Assembly (NCBI GenBank): GCA_944392335.1
Contig: CALXWJ010000070.1
Coordinates: 1 to 64,000, forward strand
Direction: 5' to 3'
Length of the DNA: 64,000 nt
From: an uncultured Clostridia bacterium
Lineage (GTDB): Bacteria; Bacillota; Clostridia; UBA1381
Part shown: piece after piece, positions 57,512 through 64,000 of the stretch
How positions within the stretch are numbered: the first letter of the stretch is position 1
Layout of the letters: each line of letters begins with the position of its first letter
Program-made: the position numbers and the translations under genes
Notes under the pieces: model-generated
The model's input: only the letters and a program-made list of their open reading frames with translations
The model's database searches: none
Told to the model about the DNA's origin: nothing

Positions 57512-57587
57512 GGCGACTCGGATGGGGCTCGAACCCACGACCTCTAGCGTGACAGGCTAGCGTTCTAACCAACTGAACTACCGAGCC
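57511..57587 (-). tRNA. tRNA-Asp (GUC anticodon)
   Basis: A 77-base tRNA including an encoded CCA end. The acceptor stem GGCTCGG pairs with CCGAGTC (one G-U). The anticodon loop CTGTCAC between GCTAG-type stem arms gives GUC. The T arm reads GGGTTCGAGCCC. Discriminator G fits aspartate. Confidence 0.96.
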
Positions 57588-57690
57588 AAACATCTTTTTT
57601 AGTATAGCATATTATGATATATTTGTCAATAGTTTTTTTAGATTTTACATATGTTCTTATTTTATTTCAAAATAATGCCGCTTTTAAAGA

Positions 57691-57793
57691 TATTACAGCG
57701 TTATTACAGTACATAGTTTGTCTTTTTGATATAATTTTTAAAAAATCTTGACACTTTTTAAATTAAATAATATAATATTAATATTACAGTACA
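57691..57793 (+). promoter_or_regulatory. galK promoter with direct repeats
   Basis: TTGACA (57748-57753), exactly 17 bases, then TATAAT (57771-57776). TATTACAG occurs at 57691, again at 57702 (one helical turn later) and at 57782 just after the -10 box; the latter two continue as TATTACAGTACA. These could be operator sites. AAAGG precedes the galK ATG by ten bases. Confidence 0.7.
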
Positions 57794-57821
57794 AATTAAT
57801 TAAAAGAAAGGTATTTTAAAT

Positions 57822-59111
57822 ATGAAACCAATTGAATTAAAAAACAAGCTAAAAAACGGCGAATTTGACGATCAGCTTGCATATATATATGCATCCGAAA
57901 AAAAAGATTTAAAAAAATATACACAACGTTTTTTTGAAATAATAGACGGCTTTGCCGACATTTTCGGATATGAAGCAGATGATATGAGATTGTTTTCAGC
58001 TCCGGGCAGGACGGAAATCGGAGGCAACCACACAGATCATCAGCACGGCTGTGTTCTTGCCGCAAGCCTTAATCTCGACGTTATAGGTGCCGTTTCATTA
58101 AACGACAAAAATGAAATACGTATAAAATCAAAAGATTATCCCATGGATATAATATCCTTGGATGACCTTGATGTGCATGAAGATGAATTTGACAAAGCAG
58201 CAGCGCTTATAAGAGGTATTGTAAAGAAAATATCCGATATGGGATACACCGTTCGAGGTTTTGACGCCTACACCGTTTCCAATGTATTAAAGGGTTCGGG
58301 TATGAGTTCGTCAGCCGCCTTTGAGGTTTTAGTAGGCACAATTATTAACGGTCTTTTCTGCAATAATGAAATTGACGCTGTCGACATAGCGAAAATAGGT
58401 CAATATGCAGAGAACGTATATTTCGGAAAGCCGTGCGGTCTTATGGATCAGATGGCTTCTTCGGTTGGTGCGGTTGTTGCAATTGATTTCAAAGACATTC
58501 AAAAACCTGCGGTTAATAAAGTTGAATACGATTTTACAAAAAGCGGATATTCTCTTTGCATAATTGATTCGGGTGCTGATCATGCCGACCTGACCGATGA
58601 GTATGCTTCAATCACCGTTGAAATGAAACAAATTGCAAGCTTCTTTAACAAAGATTATTTAAGAGAAGTAAATCCAACAGAATTTTATGACAATATAAAG
58701 AAAATACGAGATGAAATAAAAAATGACAGGGCAATATTAAGAGCGATCCATTATTTCAATGACAACGAAAGAGCACAAGAAGAAGTAGAAGCATTAAGAA
58801 ATAATGATTTTGACTTATTCTTGAATATTGTCAAAAAATCCGGCTATTCCTCCTTTATGTATCTTCAAAATATATATGCATCAAATACACCCGGGCAACA
58901 AGCTGTTTCCTTAGCCTTGGCAATGTGTGATGAGATTCTGGGTGATCAAGGCGCATACAGGGTACACGGCGGAGGTTTTGCCGGCACGATCCAGGCTTTT
59001 GTCCCCAATAAAATACTTGATGAATTTAAGATGAAAATAGAAAAAGTATTCGGCAATGATATGTGTCATGTATTATCGATCCGTCCTGTCGGCGGCATCG
59101 AGCTGAAATAA
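57822..59111 (+). CDS. galK: Galactokinase
   Basis: A 429-residue GHMP-family kinase making galactose-1-phosphate from galactose and ATP. Visible are the galactose-binding signature region SAPGRTEIGGNHTDHQHG (about 65-82; Gly-Gly-Asn replaces the usual Ile-Gly-Glu), the ATP loop KGSGMSSSAAF (about 163-173) and the C-terminal GGGFAGTIQAF (about 387-397). It is longer than the usual 380-390 residues because of an N-terminal extension. Other Leloir genes are absent here. It would process galactose from the GH36 enzyme at 50369. It has its own consensus promoter. Confidence 0.93.
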   Translation: MKPIELKNKLKNGEFDDQLAYIYASEKKDLKKYTQRFFEIIDGFADIFGYEADDMRLFSAPGRTEIGGNHTDHQHGCVLAASLNLDVIGAVSLNDKNEIRIKSKDYPMDIISLDDLDVHEDEFDKAAALIRGIVKKISDMGYTVRGFDAYTVSNVLKGSGMSSSAAFEVLVGTIINGLFCNNEIDAVDIAKIGQYAENVYFGKPCGLMDQMASSVGAVVAIDFKDIQKPAVNKVEYDFTKSGYSLCIIDSGADHADLTDEYASITVEMKQIASFFNKDYLREVNPTEFYDNIKKIRDEIKNDRAILRAIHYFNDNERAQEEVEALRNNDFDLFLNIVKKSGYSSFMYLQNIYASNTPGQQAVSLALAMCDEILGDQGAYRVHGGGFAGTIQAFVPNKILDEFKMKIEKVFGNDMCHVLSIRPVGGIELK

Positions 59112-59196
59112 TTATTTCTAAGCATGGTTTGTAATATTTTATATTACAGATTCTTTGATTAGATTTATTAGATATAGACTTTATGAGGTAACACAC

Positions 59197-60387
59197 ATGA
59201 ATGTAACCATAATCCCATCGCATTTAAGCGGAACGCTCAATGCCATTGCATCCAAATCTTATGCACACAGAATAATAATTGCCGCAGCATTGAGTAACAA
59301 GCCCGTGAACATATATCTAAATACTTCCTCTGAGGATATTGAGGCTACGATTTCCTGCATAACCGCTCTCGGTTCAGATATTACTTACAAAAAAGGATAC
59401 ATAACCGTAACGCCTTTGCGATTATCACAAAAAAACATAATTCTTGATTGCGGCGAAAGCGGCTCAACCGCAAGGTTCATGCTTCCGATCGCAGCTGCGG
59501 TTTATGACAAATTTCAAATGACCGGACACGGCCGCCTTCCCGAAAGGCCTTTTACACCTTTGATCAGTCAAATGAGAAAAAACGGTGTTTCAATTGACAG
59601 GGATACGCTTCCTTTATCGGTAAGCGGCAGACTAAAAGGCGGAAATTTTGAAATTGCGGGCAATATAAGCTCTCAATATATTACAGGGCTGCTTATGGCT
59701 CTGCCGTTATGCAAAGATAAAAGCAAGATCACATTGACCTCAAAACTTCAGTCATCCGCTTATGTGGATATGACCTTGGATGTTTTAAATAAATTCGGAA
59801 TATATACAGAAAAAACAGATACATCATATTTTATCAGACCGCAGCAATACATATCTCCTGAGGAGATCATCGTTGAAGGCGACTGGTCAAATGCCGCCTT
59901 TTGGATCGTTGCAGACAAGCTTTGCGGCAGCATAAAAATAAACGGCTTGAATTACAACAGTTTACAGGGTGATATGAACATTCTAACCGCCGTTGACAAA
60001 ACACAAATAGATGCAGGTGAGATACCCGATCTGGTTCCCATACTCTCTGTCATGGCTTGCGCGAAAAAAGGAACAACAAAAATATATAATGCACAAAGGC
60101 TCAGGCTCAAAGAAAGCGACAGACTTATGACCACGGCAAAAATGCTCGGTGATTTAGGCGCTGATATAAAGGAAACCGAAGACGGGCTTCTGATAAAAGG
60201 TACGGGAAAATTAAAAGGCGGTATATGCGACGGGTTTAATGATCACAGAATCGTAATGTCTGCCGCAATAGCCTCATGTATCTGCGAAAACAAGGTTACT
60301 ATTACCGGCGCCGAAGCAGTCGGCAAGTCTTATCCGACATTTTTTGATGATTTTACTTTACTCGGCGGAAAAGTAAATAAATCGTAA
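59197..60387 (+). CDS. aroA: 3-Phosphoshikimate 1-carboxyvinyltransferase (EPSP synthase)
   Basis: A 396-residue enzyme of the shikimate pathway joining phosphoenolpyruvate to shikimate-3-phosphate. The start MNVTIIPSHL has GAGGT seven bases upstream. Motifs are SKSYAHRIIIAA (about 18-29), GESGSTARFMLP (about 85-96), GRLPERPF (about 118), LKESDRL (about 308) and FNDHRIVMSAA (about 345). It follows galK by 85 bases without an obvious terminator, so it may share the transcript. No other aro gene is present. Confidence 0.96.
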   Translation: MNVTIIPSHLSGTLNAIASKSYAHRIIIAAALSNKPVNIYLNTSSEDIEATISCITALGSDITYKKGYITVTPLRLSQKNIILDCGESGSTARFMLPIAAAVYDKFQMTGHGRLPERPFTPLISQMRKNGVSIDRDTLPLSVSGRLKGGNFEIAGNISSQYITGLLMALPLCKDKSKITLTSKLQSSAYVDMTLDVLNKFGIYTEKTDTSYFIRPQQYISPEEIIVEGDWSNAAFWIVADKLCGSIKINGLNYNSLQGDMNILTAVDKTQIDAGEIPDLVPILSVMACAKKGTTKIYNAQRLRLKESDRLMTTAKMLGDLGADIKETEDGLLIKGTGKLKGGICDGFNDHRIVMSAAIASCICENKVTITGAEAVGKSYPTFFDDFTLLGGKVNKS

Positions 60388-60392
60388 GCATT

Positions 60393-60417
60393 TAATAAAG
60401 GCTTGTCAGCAGTTGTA
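60393..60417 (+). repeat. Structured repeat, minimal remnant copy I
   Basis: The very 5' bases AATAAAGGCTTGTC run directly into 3'-end bases AGCAGTTGTAA. Everything between, more than 100 bases of a full copy, is missing. It lies in the aroA-leuA gap. Confidence 0.55.
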
Positions 60418-60561
60418 AAGCCAAAAAAATCATCAACACCATTTATTTAATTGCAATACGGGAATATACCGATATATTTTACGTTAACTTTTTGAAAAAC
60501 TGTTATGTATAAAAACATACTGTTCCAACCGATGATTAATAACTTAGAAACGGAGATCTTT

Positions 60562-62199
60562 ATGAATTACAAAAAATATAAAAAACAATATTTTGACATT
60601 CCAAAATCGGAACGAAAATGGGCTGACAATAATATTACCAAGGCTCCGATTTGGTGCAGTGTTGATTTGCGTGACGGAAATCAGGCCTTATATTCTCCTT
60701 TGACAACGGATGAAAAAATAGAATTTTTTAAATTTTTGGTGACTCTCGGATTTAAAGAAATAGAAGTGGGTTTTCCTGCCGCTTCCGATACTGAATTTGA
60801 ATTTGTGAGAAAATTGATCGATGAAAATATCATTCCGGACAATGTTACCATTCAAGTTCTCACACAGGCAAGGGAGCATATTATTTCAAAAACAATTGAT
60901 GCCGTAAAAGGTGCAAAAAATGTAATAATACACTTATATAATTCAACATCTGAAGTTCAGCGTCGGATCGTTTTCGGAAAAAATAAAAATGAAATACTCG
61001 ATCTTGCAGTAAATGGTGCAAAAGAAATTGTTACAAGAGCAAACAGTGAGCTTGGCGGAAATGTCAGATATGAGTATTCACCCGAAAGCTTCACCTGTAC
61101 CGAGCCTGAGTATGCTTTGGAGGTTTGTAATGCCGTCTTAGAGGTATTTGACCCCACACCCGGGCACAAGGCAATAATAAATCTGCCGTCAACCATTGAA
61201 ATATCAACTCCGAATATATATGCCGATCAGGTTGAATTTATTAATAAAAACATTAATTCCAGAGACAATATCATTTTATCCGTCCATGCTCACAACGACC
61301 GCGGCACAGCCATTGCTGCAACGGAATTGGGTATTTTGGCCGGTGCGGAAAGGGTCGAAGGAACAATATTCGGTAATGGCGAAAGAACCGGAAATGCGGA
61401 CATAATCACAGTTGCTCTTAATATGTTTTGTCAGGGAATAGACCCGGGGCTGTGTATTGAGAATATTGATGAAATTATTGACGTATATGAAAAATTTATT
61501 CATATCCCCATAAACCCGCGCCATCCATACGCAGGAGATATGGCATATGTGGCTTTTTCCGGCTCGCATCAGGATGCAATAAGAAAGAGCTTCGCAGAAT
61601 ATAAAAAATCAGGCAAAAGCTATTGGCAAAACCCTTATCTGACAATAGATCCCACAGACATAGGCAGGATCTACGAGCCTATCAAAATCAACAGCCAGTC
61701 AGGCAAAGGCGGCGTAGGATATATATTGGAAAACAAATTCGGCTTGATTCTCCCGAAAGAATTGCTTATTATTTTTGCGAAAAAAATAACGGATTTGTCC
61801 GATCAAAAGCAAACAGTCTTGGAGCCTTCAGAAATATATGACTCTTTTGTCAAGGAATATGTAAACATTACATCTCCGTATAAGCTGGACAAGTATAATT
61901 TTGAGACTAAAGATGACGGAACCGTTATTAATGCAGCCATAAACGGTACAAATATCAGCGCAAAAGGTAACGGCCCGCTGGACGCTTTATGCGAAGCGGT
62001 AAACAAATATTTAGGAACACATATTGAGATTTTTGCATATTCGGAGCACGCTCTTGAAAGACGTGCATCTTCAAAGGCGGTCAGCTATATTGCGGTTAAA
62101 ATCAACAATAATATATTCTGGGGGGCCGGAATCGATTCTAATATCAATACCTCCTCCATGTATGCATTTATAAGCGCCGTTAATAATGCCCATAAATAA
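60562..62199 (+). CDS. leuA: 2-Isopropylmalate synthase
   Basis: A 545-residue enzyme catalysing the first committed leucine step from acetyl-CoA and 2-oxoisovalerate. The start MNYKKYKKQYFDIP has GGAG six bases upstream; the frame open from 60505 lacks a site. The catalytic DLRDGNQAL (about 36-44), GFKEIEVGFPAAS and metal-binding SVHAHNDRG (about 235) are intact. The sequence is of the longer yeast/actinobacterial-like type 2 (linker YVAFSGSHQDAI), with the C-terminal LeuA regulatory domain retained. No leucine leader peptide or T-box is evident in the short upstream gap. Confidence 0.94.
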   Translation: MNYKKYKKQYFDIPKSERKWADNNITKAPIWCSVDLRDGNQALYSPLTTDEKIEFFKFLVTLGFKEIEVGFPAASDTEFEFVRKLIDENIIPDNVTIQVLTQAREHIISKTIDAVKGAKNVIIHLYNSTSEVQRRIVFGKNKNEILDLAVNGAKEIVTRANSELGGNVRYEYSPESFTCTEPEYALEVCNAVLEVFDPTPGHKAIINLPSTIEISTPNIYADQVEFINKNINSRDNIILSVHAHNDRGTAIAATELGILAGAERVEGTIFGNGERTGNADIITVALNMFCQGIDPGLCIENIDEIIDVYEKFIHIPINPRHPYAGDMAYVAFSGSHQDAIRKSFAEYKKSGKSYWQNPYLTIDPTDIGRIYEPIKINSQSGKGGVGYILENKFGLILPKELLIIFAKKITDLSDQKQTVLEPSEIYDSFVKEYVNITSPYKLDKYNFETKDDGTVINAAINGTNISAKGNGPLDALCEAVNKYLGTHIEIFAYSEHALERRASSKAVSYIAVKINNNIFWGAGIDSNINTSSMYAFISAVNNAHK

Positions 62200-62206
62200 A
62201 TGAGAA

Positions 62207-62243
62207 TATAACTGCGGACAATATATCACCCGCCTAAGGCGAA
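62207..62243 (-). repeat. Structured repeat, inverted fragment copy J
   Basis: TATAACTGCGGACAATAT followed by CACCCGCCTAAGGCG corresponds to the 3' end of the repeat in reverse orientation. It is the only copy seen on the other strand. Confidence 0.55.
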
Positions 62244-62304
62244 TAGTAATAAAGAAGCATTCAAAACAATTACCGTTTACCGACAGGCAGAGTGTAAAGC
62301 AAAA

Positions 62305-62354
62305 GGGGCTGTGGCAAAATGATTTTTTAAATCATTTTGCTCACGGCTCCTTTT
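62305..62354 (+). terminator. Long hairpin after leuA
   Basis: GGGGCTGTGGCAAAATGATT pairs with AATCATTTTGCTCACGGCTCC with few mismatches, followed by TTTTCTCT. It can terminate leuA. The GGGGCTGT edge also recalls insertion-sequence ends. Confidence 0.6.
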
Positions 62355-62515
62355 CTCTGCATGCATTCACATGATTTGTTGAATTTTGGATAAAATAAAG
62401 GGAAGTTTTTCAGTCCCGTATTATCCGTTATTTTCACCCTTGTCTTGTTGCTGCATATCCGGCAAAGCAGCCATACATGATTTTTATTCACTCTATAAGT
62501 TCACCATTCTTCCTA

Positions 62516-62698
62516 TCAACCAATCCTATATCCTTTTTGGGTAAGGGAACAAATATCAATAAGGCCTAAATCCCAATCTGTAAAACAGATTTTGGATGCG
62601 TCAGGGATCTCTTTTACGGATATAATTTTTTTGGCCTCATCAATCCATATTGTCCATTGTTTCCGATCGTTTTTTAGGGATGTTGTCTTCCTTGTCAT
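62516..62698 (-). CDS. Small protein of about 60 residues, overlapping the DUF4367 gene
   Basis: A short protein with the recognisable core KQWTIWIDEAKKIISVKEI and end CSLTQKGYRIG, similar to small uncharacterised clostridial proteins with a WTIWIDxxxxIxSxxE pattern. The start at 62698 has AAGGTG seven bases upstream and overlaps the end of the DUF4367 gene by 59 bases in another frame, which suggests translational coupling. Alternatively it is a frameshift-separated tail of that protein. I favour a real small gene, with limited confidence. Confidence 0.5.
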   Translation of the reverse strand: MTRKTTSLKNDRKQWTIWIDEAKKIISVKEIPDASKICFTDWDLGLIDICSLTQKGYRIG

Positions 62699-63779
62699 TT
62701 TCATTCACCTTTAATTGCGGCTCGACCATATTCATATCATTCTGTTCTGTTAAAGCTTCTGCATTTGCAGAATTTTCTTCTGTTTTTTCATCAATATTTT
62801 CCGACTGGGCCGTTGACGCAGTTTGCTCTTGCTCCACAGGAAAATCAACATTTTCAGCTATTTGGACAAGGATATCTTTCTCAAAACCATTTGTACTGCC
62901 AATGGAATATGACATTTCGCCGTCATTCCATACAGCACCGTAAAATACTCCATCGGAACCTCTCAAAGTCGTGTCAACGCCGTTAATTGTCTCTGTTTCC
63001 ACCGTATCATAAACATTATAGTCACCACTGATATCTGCATCCGTCTTTTCTGTCCGATATACAATTTCATCATTTTCGCTTAAATAGGATATTTGCACAA
63101 GGCTTCCAAACATTAAACTCACGGTATCTAATTTATATCCTTCCGGCAGATACTGCGGAACCTTAAAATCATACCCTAATTGTTCGCGTATATCAGAAAA
63201 ATTTTCTGCGTCATTCGATGGATTTGTTGGCGAAACAACTTGGTTATCTTCGTTCCCGAGTGATGATTGAAGGGAATTTTCCTCATTAGCCGGATTATTT
63301 TCTGAGAATACAGGCTCATTATTTTCCGGTGTTTGTGTTTCCGGCGGGATTGCAATATTAGGTTTCTCACCTCGCATCCTCTGAGTTTCTGCAGCAACAT
63401 GATGATTCGTATTATTCTGCTCCACATTTACAGCAGGCTTTTGATATTCAATGCTATTGTTTTCCGGCAAAACATCATTCGCCGGCTTTTCCGGACTAAT
63501 TGCATTTGTAGGTTCGGGCACAGGCGACACATAACCCGGTACGTTGGTTTCAGATGGCATATTATCTGTTTCTATAAAATTTCGACTAAGGGAAACAGCC
63601 AGAAAGCACAACAACAAACTAGCTGCATAGCCAACGCCATACCGGAAATAAAAAGCTTTTGTATGTTTGGGGTTTGCTTTGACAGGAAGTTGATTTTTCG
63701 TTGTATTCTCTATAATTTTTGTCTTTAATTCGTCGGAAATAACGATTTTATCCATCGCTTCTTTATATTTTTTACTCAA
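62640..63779 (-). CDS. Membrane protein with DUF4367 domain, probable anti-sigma factor
   Basis: A 379-residue protein starting at TTG (63779), eight bases inside the end of the sigma gene, with GGAGGAG seven bases before it, so coupling is likely. The N-terminal cytoplasmic stretch (MDKIVISDELKTKIIENT) is typical of anti-sigma partners. One transmembrane helix lies at about 50-68 (YAASLLLCFLAVSLS). A long Pro/Asn/Glu-rich spacer reaches to about 190, and the external DUF4367 domain lies at about 200-310 (YDFKVPQYLPEGYKLD). A Glu-rich tail ends the protein. The substrate or signal is unknown. Confidence 0.82.
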   Translation of the reverse strand: MSKKYKEAMDKIVISDELKTKIIENTTKNQLPVKANPKHTKAFYFRYGVGYAASLLLCFLAVSLSRNFIETDNMPSETNVPGYVSPVPEPTNAISPEKPANDVLPENNSIEYQKPAVNVEQNNTNHHVAAETQRMRGEKPNIAIPPETQTPENNEPVFSENNPANEENSLQSSLGNEDNQVVSPTNPSNDAENFSDIREQLGYDFKVPQYLPEGYKLDTVSLMFGSLVQISYLSENDEIVYRTEKTDADISGDYNVYDTVETETINGVDTTLRGSDGVFYGAVWNDGEMSYSIGSTNGFEKDILVQIAENVDFPVEQEQTASTAQSENIDEKTEENSANAEALTEQNDMNMVEPQLKVNENDKEDNIPKKRSETMDNMD

Positions 63780-64000
63780 AATCGTACTCCTCCTTCAACA
63801 TTTCTTTTAATCTGCTTCTTGCCCTATGCAGCAGCGACCTGACAGTAGCCTCACTTTTTCCAATTATTTTTGAAATATTAGGAGTAGAATATTCTTCATA
63901 ATAATACATATATACCACTTATTCTATATTTATCAGGTAATGACATTACGGCTTTTAAGACATCGGAGTCTATATCGTAAGTGTCACAAACCGCTGTTTC
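63772..64000 (-). pseudogene. ECF sigma factor, partial and frameshifted
   Basis: Only the C-terminal part lies in the window. The segment DSDVLKAVMSLPDKYRI (region 2/4 boundary) is followed by an extra base at about 63919, which leads to a stop after ISGIYVLL. In the corrected frame VVYMYYYEEYSTPNISKIIG and SEATVRSLLHRARSRLKEML form a complete sigma-70 region 4 helix-turn-helix. The gene is therefore broken or misassembled. Its end overlaps the start of the DUF4367 gene by eight bases, the usual sigma/anti-sigma arrangement. Confidence 0.75.

Larger units (their letters stand above)
62200..62515 (+). other. Gene-free stretch after leuA
   Basis: Holds the inverted repeat remnant (62207-62243), a long hairpin (62305-62354) and about 160 bases of pyrimidine-rich sequence in which I see no gene. 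It separates the convergent leuA and DUF4367 units. Confidence 0.5.

Noticed and set aside
57399-57593. A 64-residue minus-strand reading frame containing VRTLACHARGRGFEPHPSRQ
   Set aside because: It is a translation of the tRNA-Asp gene, a well-known false protein.

Overview
The window looks like a chromosome piece from a low-GC, endospore-forming Bacillota of class Clostridia, probably an anaerobic plant- or host-glycan degrader. Pointers are spo0A, the remB-gyrB pair, hydF (maturation of [FeFe] hydrogenase), AAAGGA/GGAGG ribosome sites on almost every gene, and large secreted proteins with S-layer homology (SLH) domains. SLH-anchored polysaccharide degradation recalls pectinolytic clostridia such as Monoglobus, but that is only a suggestion. 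The few strong housekeeping identities (GyrB, LeuRS, Der, GpsA, AroA, LeuA) could place it.

Layout. (1) 1-22.7 kb, all on the minus strand: a probable operon of very large secreted proteins. From its 5' end these are two SbsA-type Ig/jelly-roll proteins, two SLH proteins and a 1448-aa beta-helix protein. Then come a signal-less heparinase II/III-type protein, a second beta-helix protein and an aldo/keto reductase. (2) 23-28.7 kb: two uroporphyrinogen-decarboxylase-like (URO-D) proteins, two AraC regulators (one frameshifted in a T10 tract) and a GH29 alpha-L-fucosidase. (3) 28.8-41.4 kb: a small protein between two repeats, hydF, an MFS carrier, gyrB, remB, mntP, gpsA, plsY, der, a DUF512 radical-SAM protein and a MATE exporter. 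(4) 41.5-43.5 kb: a third URO-D-like gene divergent from a third AraC gene with an apparently leaderless promoter. (5) 43.7-57.6 kb: leuS, rsfS, a second GH29 gene, prfA, a membrane protein, a GH36 alpha-galactosidase, a GIY-YIG protein, spo0A, a second MATE, a serine hydrolase and tRNA-Asp. (6) 57.8-64 kb, plus strand then minus: galK, aroA, leuA, then on the minus strand a broken ECF sigma factor with a DUF4367 membrane partner and a small overlapping ORF.

How the genes fit together. The secreted proteins could bind or cut a pectin-like or other complex glycan at the cell wall. The signal-less lyase, fucosidases and alpha-galactosidase would then act on imported oligosaccharides, and galactokinase would take up the released galactose. 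AraC regulators next to the fucosidase and URO-D-like genes suggest local substrate-dependent control. No dedicated sugar transporter is visible here.

The most unusual feature is a dispersed, highly structured intergenic repeat of about 140-150 bp. It has six near-full copies plus internally deleted, half and inverted remnants. It can form a closing stem and up to three hairpins, and copies sit tightly on both sides of single genes (a 76-aa protein, GH36, GIY-YIG), giving a cassette-like arrangement at 50.2-53.5 kb. I did not recognise this element as a described family.
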